Part shown: positions 36,678 through 44,936 of the stretch, in pieces
Numbering within the stretch: the stretch's first letter is position 1
Layout of the letters: each line of letters starts with the position of its first letter
Assembly: GCA_016190665.1 (NCBI GenBank)
Contig: JACPQD010000098.1
Coordinates: 1-64,000, forward strand
DNA from: Chloroflexota bacterium
GTDB taxonomy: Bacteria; Chloroflexota; Dehalococcoidia; JACPQD01
DNA: 64,000 nucleotides
Reading direction: 5' to 3'
The notes under the pieces: generated by a model
Told to the model about the DNA's origin: nothing
The model's input: only the letters and a program-made list of their open reading frames with translations
Databases searched by the model: none
Position numbers and translations under genes: made by a program

Positions 36678-38116
36678 CGGGGTGCCCGGCTTGCTGTCAA
36701 TGGGCCGCGAGGCCGCTGGGCGGCGGCGCCCTTCATCCTCCTGACAATCTCGCGCGCCGCTATCACCCCGGACGCCGAAGCTTGTGTCAGACCACGGGTA
36801 ACGCCGGCGCCGTCTCCGGCAGCGAAGAAGTTTTCGATCTCGCTCTCTAAGTTGCTGCTGAGGCGCAGGCAAGAGGAATAGAATTTCACCTCCACGCCGT
36901 AGAGCAGCGTGTGGCGAGAGGCGACGCCCGGCGCCAGCTTGTCCAGCGCCTGAAGCATCTCCATGATATCTTTCAGGTAGCGGTAGGGCAAGACGAAGCT
37001 CAAATCCCCCGGTGTAGCGCTCTTGAGAGTAGGGACAACCATTCCGCGCTCGATGCGCTCGGGGTTTGAACGGCGGCCCTCCATCAGGTCGCCGAGGCGC
37101 TGCACCATCACTCCGCCGCTGAGCACGTTGGCCAGCCGCGCCAGGTATCTCCCATAGGCAATAGGCTCATGGAAAGGCTCGGTGAAGGAAGTACTGACCA
37201 GAAGGGCGAAATTGGTGTTGTCCGTCTTGCAGTTCTGGTAGCTGTGGCCGTTGACCGTCATCACCGGCTCAGCGCCTGCCGTGGACTCCATGGTCACCTC
37301 ACCGAAGGGGCACATGCAGAAGGTGCGCACCCGGTCATCGAAGGTCGGAGAGCAGAACTCCAGCTTCGATTCGTAAAGAACGTCCGTTAGCTCCCGGGTG
37401 ACTACCGCGGGGACCTCCACGCGCACGCCAACATCGATAGGGTTGGAATCCAGGCTCAGTTTCAGGCGTCGCGCCTCGTGCGCCAGCCAGTCCGCCCCCT
37501 CCCGCCCCGGCGCTACGACGAGATACCGACAGCCGGTTTTTTTGCCGTCTATCTCGACCCCCCTGACCCGGCCGTCCTCCACGATGATGGAAGCAGCCGT
37601 GGCCCCGGTCCTTATCTCCACTCTGGGAGCGAGGACATCGCGCATGGCCTTCAGCAGCTCGCGGGAGCGGTCCGTACCCAGGTGACGGATCTTCACGGGG
37701 ACAAGGCGCAGTTCGGCCAGGCTGGCGCGGTGACCCAGCGCCTCCACCTCCTCACCGACGCCGTAAACATGGTCTGAGGCGCCGAACTGCAGATAGATAC
37801 CCTCCACATAGCTGAGAAGCTCCCTGGTGGCCTCCCGCCCCAGGTAGTCTTTCAGCCTCCCGCCCACATCAGGCGAGAAAGTGAGCTTGCCGTCGCTGAA
37901 CGCCCCCGCGCCTCCCCAGCCAGTCACCTGATCGCACAGCCGGCAGGGCTGGCAGGAGGTCCCCTTCAGCATAACGGGGCATTGGCGGCGCTCAAGGGGC
38001 TTGCCCTTGTCGAGGAGAAGGACGTCCAGACCCTCCACCTCCGCCAGTTCCAGCGCGGCGAAGATGCCCGCCGGGCCGCTGCCCACTATGATCACATCGA
38101 ATTGCTTAGCAGTCAA
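36674..38116 (-). CDS. FAD-dependent dehydrogenase (COG2509-like)
   Basis: The product has 480 residues. An N-terminal dinucleotide-binding motif FDVIIVGSGPAGIFAALELAE is followed by a cysteine-rich segment RRQCPVMLKGTSCQPCRLCD and GWGGAGAFSDGKLTF, which define the uncharacterised FAD dehydrogenase family. The C-terminal FFAAGDGAGVTRGLTQASASGVIAARE closes the FAD site. The four Cys could bind iron-sulfur or zinc. Substrate is unknown. It is transcribed toward the membrane protein coupled to it. Confidence 0.9.
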   Translation of the reverse strand: MTAKQFDVIIVGSGPAGIFAALELAEVEGLDVLLLDKGKPLERRQCPVMLKGTSCQPCRLCDQVTGWGGAGAFSDGKLTFSPDVGGRLKDYLGREATRELLSYVEGIYLQFGASDHVYGVGEEVEALGHRASLAELRLVPVKIRHLGTDRSRELLKAMRDVLAPRVEIRTGATAASIIVEDGRVRGVEIDGKKTGCRYLVVAPGREGADWLAHEARRLKLSLDSNPIDVGVRVEVPAVVTRELTDVLYESKLEFCSPTFDDRVRTFCMCPFGEVTMESTAGAEPVMTVNGHSYQNCKTDNTNFALLVSTSFTEPFHEPIAYGRYLARLANVLSGGVMVQRLGDLMEGRRSNPERIERGMVVPTLKSATPGDLSFVLPYRYLKDIMEMLQALDKLAPGVASRHTLLYGVEVKFYSSCLRLSSNLESEIENFFAAGDGAGVTRGLTQASASGVIAAREIVRRMKGAAAQRPRGPLTASRAPR

Positions 38117-38159
38117 AACCCACCCTCGAAGGAATTCACAGGCTCATTCACCCCTTGCG

Positions 38160-38173
38160 ATTGTACACACGGG
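38160..38173. repeat. Direct repeat left of the toxin-antitoxin remnant
   Basis: ATTGTACACACGGG occurs here and again at 38789-38802, bracketing the broken toxin and its antitoxin. The 14-base identity outside the genes could be a mark of insertion of the module, or a shared regulatory site. Confidence 0.55.
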
Positions 38174-38178
38174 GGAAA

Positions 38179-38480
38179 TCAATCACGATTCTCTCTATCC
38201 CACAGCCTCTTCAGATCTCTCTTGCCGTGAACCAGTCCCAAGATCACGACACGTGATTCCTCAATGCCATAAACGAGCCGATACCGCGCTGCGAAGAGCT
38301 CACGGATATCCGGTTTACCAATCTCGGGAACAATACGGCCTCTTTCAGCGAGTTCACTGAGGGACCGACTGGCATCGCGGATATCATGCACGAAGGCGGC
38401 TGCGTAGAAAGCAGAGTCTTGCGCGACATAATTGCCACCGCCCGAAGGTCAGCGACCGCCTCCTGAGACCAGATTATTCT
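38179..38480 (-). pseudogene. Frameshifted ParE/RelE-type toxin
   Basis: Two frames together encode one ParE-like protein. The first reads IIWSQEAVADLRAVA (from about 38477), the second YVAQDSAFYAAAFVHDIRDASRSL and on to AARYRLVYGIEESRVVILGLVHGKRDLKR. The switch needs one extra base near 38427-38432 (GCA ATT ATG in place of GCA ATn TAT G). No ATG, GTG or TTG start exists in the first frame after its upstream stop. The toxin is thus inactive unless this is a sequence error. The surviving 70-residue piece lacks the first helices. It overlaps the antitoxin stop. Confidence 0.8.
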
Positions 38481-38662
38481 ACGAGCCGCTTAGCCATCAT
38501 CTTCTCGACCTCTTCCTGGCTATAGACTCGCGATTCCTGGGAATCCCTAATCCCTCGCTCAATCTTCTGAAGCACGTAGAGATGGTACTGGATATCCTCC
38601 AGGGAACAATCCTCTGGCAAACGTGCGAGAAGCTTGCGGACTTCCTGTTTCACCGTAGACAT
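38474..38662 (-). CDS. Antitoxin of a ParE-type toxin-antitoxin module
   Basis: The product has 62 residues from ATG 38662 with GGAGGG 6 bases upstream: MSTVKQEVRKLLARLPEDCS then LEDIQYHLYVLQKIERGIRD and a C-terminal helix VYSQEEVEKMMAKRLVE. This is the usual small helical antitoxin that precedes ParE-like toxins. It would neutralise the toxin encoded just downstream, which is frameshifted. It is complete, so it may be an orphan antidote. Confidence 0.82.
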   Translation of the reverse strand: MSTVKQEVRKLLARLPEDCSLEDIQYHLYVLQKIERGIRDSQESRVYSQEEVEKMMAKRLVE

Positions 38663-39027
38663 ATCCCGCCCTCCTTCAACCCGCGATTTTGTCAACCCTG
38701 GCCGGGGAAGAGGGGATTCTTCCCCTAGAAGGGCGCCCGGGGAATGCCGGGTTCCCCCTCCTGGATTCCAAATTCGATTCTACATGGAATTGTACACACG
38801 GGAGCGAGAGGCTGTCAAACGTGTGTGCTCAGGCGCCCGCGGTATCCGGCCATGACAGACCATGGCCTTCCGCAATCAGGGCCGCGTGGCAGCGGGTCAG
38901 GGCTGCCGTGAGCTTTCCGAAGGACGCAGGTAAAATTGAAGCCCTTACTGCGTCACGGTGGGGAGGGGAAGAAATGCGTGGGCGGACGGCGATTTCTCTG
39001 CAAATTCTAACGACATCAAGCGCGGAA
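38663..39027. other. Intergenic region, no gene seen
   Basis: This holds the second ATTGTACACACGGG (38789-38802) and GC-rich imperfect hairpins around 38700-38765 (GGGGAAGAGGGG..CCCC and CCGGGGAATGCCGGG). It separates the antitoxin start from the end of the large GGDEF gene. The hairpins could terminate one of the neighbouring transcripts. Confidence 0.45.
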
Positions 39028-42000
39028 TCACTTCGACTCCACGGAACCGACGCAGACGACGCCTCTGCCCTGGCGCTTCGCCCGGTAAAGGGCGTCATCA
39101 GCGATTCGCAACAAATCATCTCGCGCGACCGGGCCCGCCCCAGGGTGATAGCATGCAATCCCCGCGCTGAAGCCCATGCCGCCGTCCGGGATAACCCCGG
39201 CGACAGCGGCCCGCACCCTCGCTTGAACGCGCTGCACGACAGATTGCGCCTGAAGCGCATCCGCGCCCGGGAGGATAAGGGAGAACTCGTCACCACCGTA
39301 GCGGGCGGCGACATCGAAAACCCGCACCCCCTCGCGGATGCCCTTGGCAACAGCCTGGAGAGTCTTATCCCCCAGCATGTGACCATAGGTGTCATTGACG
39401 CGCTTCATGTCATCCACGTCCATGATAACCACGGACAGAGGCTGCTGCGAACGCATGCTCCGGTCCATCTCCTCTCTCAGGCGCTCCTCAAAATGCCCGC
39501 GGTTGTACAAGCCGGTCAACCAGTTGGTTAGCGCGCGGTTCCTCATTTCCTCGTAGAGACGTCCTTTCTCCACCGCCAAGCCGATCTGATTGGCCACCGT
39601 GGCCAGCAGGCTTTCTGCGTCCGGGCCAAACCTTCCCTCTTCACGGCTGAAAAGCGTGATGACGCCCAGGAAACTATTGGGCGACTTCAGAGGCGCTCTT
39701 ATCATGGACCGCCACCCGTCAGCGACCAGCGGGTCCTTGAGAGGAAGCACACTTGCTTCGATATCCGGAATGACCAGGGGCTCCTCTATGACGCGAGCGG
39801 AGACGCGATCTTCCAGCGGGCTCGTCGCCGCGAGATCGGCAAGCTCCGCGGACAATCCTCTGTGGGAGGCCATGACCACTCTGTCCCTGGCTTCATTCAG
39901 GAGCCTCACCCAGCCACCCCCAGCTCCGAGCACTGCCGCGGTTTTCTCCAGGGCTACCTCAAGCACCTCGTTCAGCTCCAGCGAACTGCTCACCGCTGCC
40001 GTCACTGCGTTGAGGGCGGCCATCTCACGGTCGTGGCGCTGCACCTCCTCAAAGAGACGAGCGTTGTCTACCGCAACTCCTATCTGGTTGGCTACCAGTT
40101 CCAACAACCTGACGGCCTCGGCGCCAAACTCGCCCTTCCGGCGACTGACCAGGTTAAAGGTCCCCAACAGACCTGATTTGGAGGACATCAGGGGCACGGC
40201 CACCAGAGATTGCCACCCCTCCGTCCTCAGCGCTCCCCCGTAAAGCAACAAGGTATCAGTCTCAATGTCGTTCACCACCACCGGGCGGCCAGCCTTCATC
40301 GCCCTACCGGAAACCCCGGCGTCGGCGGGACTCGGCGGCATTCTGTCAATAAGGCTGGGCGAAATGCCACGACGGGCGGCTATCACCAACTGGTCACCCG
40401 CCTGGCTGAGGAGACGAGCCCAGCCCCCTTCCACGCCCAGAGCACCCATGGTCTTCTCCAGCGCCATGCCGAGCACTTCTCCCGACTCCAGGGAACTGCT
40501 TGCCGCCGTCGTCACTGTGTTAAGGGCGGCAAGCTCCCTGTTGCGACGTTCCACCTCCCCCAAAAGGCGTGCCTTCTCCACGGAGAGCCCCACATGGCCG
40601 GCCATTGTCTCCAGCAGGCGCACCTCCCTGTCCGCGAACTTGTTCACGTCGCGGCTCACCATGACCAGAGAGCCCACTATTCCTTCTCTTCCCCACAGCG
40701 GGACAACCATGTTGCTGCGCCAGCCATCCGCCGCCATTTCCTTCCAAAGCCGCAGGCTCCTGTCCTGCGTTATGTCGCCAAATACCACCGGCTTGCCGGC
40801 CTTCAATACCGTTCCCACGCCGGTCAAACCAGCGCGCATTTTCAGCGCCTGAGCCAGAGCTTCGGATATCCCCCACCAATCTGAAAGATCGAAGTCGTCC
40901 TGCGTCTCATTGACCAGCCTCAGCCAACCCCCCTCGGCGCCCACTGCGGCCGCCGCCTGCTCCAGGGCAATCCGCTGCACCTCGCCAAGCCCCACCGATC
41001 TACTTATGGCCGCCATCACGGTATTGAGGGCCGCCAGCTCGCCGCGGCCCTTCTGCACCTCATCGAAGAGGTGGGCCTTCTCCACCACCAGACCTATCTG
41101 GCCCGCCAGCATCTCTAAGATGAGTAAACTATGTGGGCCAAACTTGTTCGCCTCCGAAGCGACCAGCGCCAGCAGCCCCACGTTCCGCTCCTTGCCCCTC
41201 AGAGCCACCGTCATCAAGCTGCGCCACCCGTCTTCGGCTATCTCCTTACCTAACAACAGGTCACGCTCTTCCTCGACCTCGCCAATCAGCAACGGCCTTC
41301 CCGTTTCCACAACGGGCCTGAACGCGAGCCGCTCCGTGGCGACATTCTTCAATGCCCGCAGAAGGGGATCGCCGATCCCGCGCCAGGCGGAGAGCTGAGA
41401 AGTATCCCCTGACACGCTGACCAGCCTTATCCAACCACCGCCCGCTCCAATAACGTCCGCCGTTTTCTCCAAAGCTGCCCCCAGGACCTCTTCGAGATCC
41501 CGAGCGCCGCTCGCGGCGACAACAATGTCGTTTAAGGCGCCCAGCTCCCGGTTCCAACGCTCGACGGCGCGGAACAGCCGCGCGTTTTCAACGGCCAGTC
41601 CTACCTGGCTCGCCATCATCTCCAACAGACGCACATCGCTGGCCTCGAAGCTATCCTTTCGCCGGCCCAGGAGCGTCATCACGCCTAACACGCGTCCCTT
41701 CCGCCTCAGAGGAGCCACAGCCACCGACTGCCAGCCATCCGCCATGATTCGTTTGCCGGAGAATAGCACCGTGCTGTCCGCCAAATCACTCACTATCATG
41801 CACCGGTCCCTCTTGTATGCCTCACCCGCGGCGCTGCCATGGAGCGGGACGGACCGCATATCGGCAGCCAGCTCAGGGGAAATACCCCAGGAGGCGGCCA
41901 GTGATAGAGCGTCTCGCCTTTCGTTCAGGAGGCGAACCCAGCCTCCTTCCCCTCCCAGGGCCCCCGCCGCCCTTTCCAAGGCGACGGTGAGCGCTTCCTC

Positions 42001-43413
42001 CAGCTCCAGCGTGCTACCCACTGCCAACATAACGGAGTTAAGGGCGGCGAGTTCCCGATTGCGATGCTCTATTTCTCTGAAGAGAGTCGCCTTCTCCACC
42101 CCCAGGGCTATTTCATTGGCTGCCAGAGTCAATAGACTTTCGATGCCAGAGCCGAATTTGGCTCTCTCGCGGCTGACCAATGTGAGGACTCCCAGAAATC
42201 CCTTTGGTGACTTGAGAGGCGCAGTGACCTGGGACCGCCAGCCCTGGGCCAGTTTCTGCTTTCTCCAACGCAAGATATTGTCCCGCTCGATGTCTTCCAC
42301 CATGACCAGCCGCCCGGTCTTTCTGGCCCCCCCGGCAAGGCCCCCGGCTGTCGGCCTTGACCTTCCCATCGCCGCTAGAAAGCTGACAGGCGCGCCGTAT
42401 TGAGCTGCCAGAACGAGAGCGTCTCCTTCCTCGTTGAGAAGACGAATCCAGCCGGCGTCCGCGCCCGTCACTTCTGCGATCTTCTCCAGCGCGGTGTTCA
42501 GCACCTCTTTCAGCTCCAGCGCGCCAGCTACCGCAGCCATCACTGTGTTGAGCGCCGCCAGCTCTCGATTCCGGCGGTCAGTTTCCTCTTGCGCCCGCTT
42601 GCGCTCGGTAATATCAACGACGATACCACGCAAGCCAACGACCTTGCCTTCCTTCATCAGGGGCGCGGAGTAGATCAAAATCGGGAAGGTGCTGCCGTCT
42701 TTGCGCCGCGCGGTATATTCGTGCCCCGGTGACCTCTCGCCTCGCAATACGCGCCGTATGTTCTCCTGCACCCTGGCCCGGTCCTGAGGTACCACCATCT
42801 GGCGTGCCTTCAGGCCCTCTGCGAGGTCATCAGGAGTGTATCCGGTAGCCCTAAAGGCTGCTTGATTGACAAAGGTAAGATTGCCCTCGACATCCACCTC
42901 AAAGGCGATTTGTGGCAGGAAATCGACAAATTCCCGAAAGCGTTGTTCACTCGCCACCAGCGCTTGCTCGGCCCGCTTCCGCTCCGTGATATCTCTCCCA
43001 ATGCTCATGATCGCCGGTATGCTACCCCATTGGATCTTGCGGGCTTTGACCTCCACCGGCACAATCGTGCCATCCCTGCAGCGGTGAGCAGCCTCGAAAG
43101 ATATCTCGCCCCTCTCCATCAACTCCTTCATCCGGGGTGCGATGAATCTGGCGTGCTCCGGGGCGACCAGGTCCCTCAAATTGAGCGCCATGAACTCCTC
43201 TCTGGTGTAGCCGCGGGTCTTATACGCCGATTCATTGGCAAAAAGGAGCTTCCCCTCGGCGTCGTGGACGAGGATCACATCGGTAGCCGCATCTAGCAGC
43301 TTCGACCGGAGTCGCAGGTCTTCCTCTACTTGCTTGGGATCAGTTTCTTCCAATTCAAATCCCCGCCCCGTGGAACAACACCTAAAACGAACCAGGTTCG
43401 ACCAATCACACAC
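39028..43413 (-). CDS. Large cytosolic sensor diguanylate cyclase, PAS2-GAF6-GGDEF
   Basis: The product has 1461 residues from GTG 43413. Two PAS domains come first (DVILVHDAEGKLLFANESAYKTRGYTREEF and FEVDVEGNLTFVNQAAFRATGYTPDD). Six GAF domains of about 180 residues follow, each opened by a linker related to RNRELAALNTVMAAVAGALEL and containing GGWVRLLNE-type strands. The end is a GGDEF domain with YGGDEFSLILPGADA and an inhibitory RVFD five residues before it. It should make cyclic di-GMP, with feedback inhibition. There are no membrane segments and no EAL domain. The near-identical GAF copies suggest internal duplication. Ligands are unknown. Confidence 0.93.
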   Translation of the reverse strand: MCDWSNLVRFRCCSTGRGFELEETDPKQVEEDLRLRSKLLDAATDVILVHDAEGKLLFANESAYKTRGYTREEFMALNLRDLVAPEHARFIAPRMKELMERGEISFEAAHRCRDGTIVPVEVKARKIQWGSIPAIMSIGRDITERKRAEQALVASEQRFREFVDFLPQIAFEVDVEGNLTFVNQAAFRATGYTPDDLAEGLKARQMVVPQDRARVQENIRRVLRGERSPGHEYTARRKDGSTFPILIYSAPLMKEGKVVGLRGIVVDITERKRAQEETDRRNRELAALNTVMAAVAGALELKEVLNTALEKIAEVTGADAGWIRLLNEEGDALVLAAQYGAPVSFLAAMGRSRPTAGGLAGGARKTGRLVMVEDIERDNILRWRKQKLAQGWRSQVTAPLKSPKGFLGVLTLVSRERAKFGSGIESLLTLAANEIALGVEKATLFREIEHRNRELAALNSVMLAVGSTLELEEALTVALERAAGALGGEGGWVRLLNERRDALSLAASWGISPELAADMRSVPLHGSAAGEAYKRDRCMIVSDLADSTVLFSGKRIMADGWQSVAVAPLRRKGRVLGVMTLLGRRKDSFEASDVRLLEMMASQVGLAVENARLFRAVERWNRELGALNDIVVAASGARDLEEVLGAALEKTADVIGAGGGWIRLVSVSGDTSQLSAWRGIGDPLLRALKNVATERLAFRPVVETGRPLLIGEVEEERDLLLGKEIAEDGWRSLMTVALRGKERNVGLLALVASEANKFGPHSLLILEMLAGQIGLVVEKAHLFDEVQKGRGELAALNTVMAAISRSVGLGEVQRIALEQAAAAVGAEGGWLRLVNETQDDFDLSDWWGISEALAQALKMRAGLTGVGTVLKAGKPVVFGDITQDRSLRLWKEMAADGWRSNMVVPLWGREGIVGSLVMVSRDVNKFADREVRLLETMAGHVGLSVEKARLLGEVERRNRELAALNTVTTAASSSLESGEVLGMALEKTMGALGVEGGWARLLSQAGDQLVIAARRGISPSLIDRMPPSPADAGVSGRAMKAGRPVVVNDIETDTLLLYGGALRTEGWQSLVAVPLMSSKSGLLGTFNLVSRRKGEFGAEAVRLLELVANQIGVAVDNARLFEEVQRHDREMAALNAVTAAVSSSLELNEVLEVALEKTAAVLGAGGGWVRLLNEARDRVVMASHRGLSAELADLAATSPLEDRVSARVIEEPLVIPDIEASVLPLKDPLVADGWRSMIRAPLKSPNSFLGVITLFSREEGRFGPDAESLLATVANQIGLAVEKGRLYEEMRNRALTNWLTGLYNRGHFEERLREEMDRSMRSQQPLSVVIMDVDDMKRVNDTYGHMLGDKTLQAVAKGIREGVRVFDVAARYGGDEFSLILPGADALQAQSVVQRVQARVRAAVAGVIPDGGMGFSAGIACYHPGAGPVARDDLLRIADDALYRAKRQGRGVVCVGSVESK

Positions 43414-43450
43414 CTTCGGCTAGGGCGGCATTATTGTACACATAATGGCA

Positions 43451-43480
43451 TTGACATAGCAAGCCCCCTTCTGATAGCCT
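43451..43480 (+). promoter_or_regulatory. Candidate promoter of gap
   Basis: TTGACA at 43451-43456 and TAGCCT at 43475-43480 with an 18-base spacer. The -35 is consensus and the -10 is weak. The same intergenic space must also hold the start region of the divergent GGDEF gene, for which TTGCTA-N18-TACAAT on the minus strand is possible. Confidence 0.5.
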
Positions 43481-43529
43481 ATTCTTGGTGGCAATATTCC
43501 ATTAAGTTCAGCGAGAGGGGGGTCTTTTT

Positions 43530-44543
43530 ATGCCTGTCAGGATGGGCATCAATGGCTTCGGCAGAATAGGACGGCAAGTGCTCAAGGCCATCGCCGAGCG
43601 GCACAAGGGCGCTCTGGAAGTAGTCGCCATCAATGACCTGACCAACACCAAGACCAACGCTCACCTGCTCAAGTACGACAGCACTTATGGTATCTATCCC
43701 GGCAAAGTTGAAGCTACTGCCGACGCCATAGTTGTGGACGGCAAGCCGGTGAAGGTCTTCGCCGAGAGAGAGCCCGGGAAGATTCCCTGGAGCGACCTCG
43801 GCGTCCAGATCGTGCTGGAGTCCACGGGCTTCTTCACCGACGCCGCCAAGGCGAGCGCCCATCTGCAGGGAACCGTTAAGAAGGTAATCATTTCCTCGCC
43901 AGCGAAGGGCGACGACATTACCATCGTCATGGGAGTTAACGAAGACAAGTACGACCCGGCCAAGCACCACATCGTGTCCAACGCTTCCTGCACCACCAAC
44001 TGCCTGGCGCCGACGGCCAAGGTGCTCAACGACAGCTTCGGGATTACGAGAGCCTTGATGACGACGGTCCACGCCTATACTAACGACCAGAAGATACTGG
44101 ACCAGTTCCATAGCGATCTGCGCCGGGCCAGGGCGGCTGCCTTGAGCATCATACCTACCAGCACCGGCGCCGCCAAGGCCCTGGGGCTGGTCCTGCCCGA
44201 AGTGCAGGGAAAGATGCACGGGCTGGCTCTGCGCGTGCCCACCCCCACCGTCTCGGTCGTTGACCTGGTAGCGGACCTGGGGAAGAACGTGACCGCAGAG
44301 GAAGTCAACGCCGCTTATCGAGCCGCCGCCGGTGGCCGAATGAAGGGCATCCTTGAGGTAAGTGACGAGGAATTGGTTAGCGTCGATTTCAAAGGGAACC
44401 CCGCCAGCGCCATACTGGATGCGCCTACTACCATGGTGATGGGCGGCAGCATGGTGAAAGTGATGTCCTGGTACGATAATGAGTGGGGCTACTCGTGCCG
44501 CATCACTGACCTGGCCGCCTACATGGTAGGCAAGGGACTATAG
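43530..44543 (+). CDS. gap: Type I glyceraldehyde-3-phosphate dehydrogenase
   Basis: The product has 337 residues. The Rossmann start [16 protein letters not shown], catalytic Cys in [17 protein letters not shown] and the C-terminal [12 protein letters not shown] are complete. The enzyme oxidises glyceraldehyde 3-phosphate with NAD(P) in glycolysis or runs in reverse. It stands alone behind a TTGACA-type promoter, with no pgk beside it. Confidence 0.97.
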   Translation: MPVRMGINGFGRIGRQVLKAIAERHKGALEVVAINDLTNTKTNAHLLKYDSTYGIYPGKVEATADAIVVDGKPVKVFAEREPGKIPWSDLGVQIVLESTGFFTDAAKASAHLQGTVKKVIISSPAKGDDITIVMGVNEDKYDPAKHHIVSNASCTTNCLAPTAKVLNDSFGITRALMTTVHAYTNDQKILDQFHSDLRRARAAALSIIPTSTGAAKALGLVLPEVQGKMHGLALRVPTPTVSVVDLVADLGKNVTAEEVNAAYRAAAGGRMKGILEVSDEELVSVDFKGNPASAILDAPTTMVMGGSMVKVMSWYDNEWGYSCRITDLAAYMVGKGL

Positions 44544-44602
44544 TAAGGCAACGCGGACTGTTCGGGTGGCGCGGGGTAACTCGAGTGCAAGTGGTTTCCA
44601 GG

Positions 44603-44629
44603 GCGGCGGCGCTCTAGCGGCGCCGCCGC
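44603..44629 (+). terminator. GC-rich hairpin downstream of gap
   Basis: GCGGCGGCGC and GCGCCGCCGC form a perfect 10-bp stem with a 7-base loop, about 60 bases after the gap stop. No T tract follows. Confidence 0.55.
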
Positions 44630-44644
44630 ACGTATTGGGTACCG

Positions 44645-44825
44645 AAGTGCCGTTGGCCCGGCGCCACCGAGCATGAAAACAGGCCCGCATACCCTTGCTG
44701 TTGTCATTCTGAACGGGGCTGGGGCAGGGCGCCGGGTTGTGGGGGCTCCGTGAAGAATCCGTCTCCGCCGGTGGAGGGGTAACGGATTCTTCGGCTGCGC
44801 CTCAGAATGACAGCAATACAGCGTA
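44645..44825. repeat. Dispersed repeat sequences between gap and valS
   Basis: At 44648-44690 TGCCGTTGGCCCGGCGCCACC then GCATGAAAACA matches the flank and end of the MITE-like element with several changes (half copy E). At 44697-44817, TTGTCATTCTGA and GAAGAATCCGT are mirrored by ACGGATTCTTC and TCAGAATGACAG, a nested inverted repeat of about 120 bases of a kind common in bacterial spacers. The rest of the 393-base gap up to 44936 contains only the valS ribosome site. Confidence 0.65.
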
Positions 44826-44936
44826 TATTCCGGAACATCCTAAGTTATTTTCACAGTAGGTCAGAATCCAGACCTTTCCGTGAACTCATAATGGCAACCA
44901 AAGACGCGTAGATTCTTAGCCAGGCAGGCACACGGT

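Noticed and set aside
44544-44936. T-box riboswitch upstream of valS
   Set aside because: No T-box sequence (UGGN-type bulge with terminator/antiterminator) was seen; the hairpins there belong to dispersed repeats.
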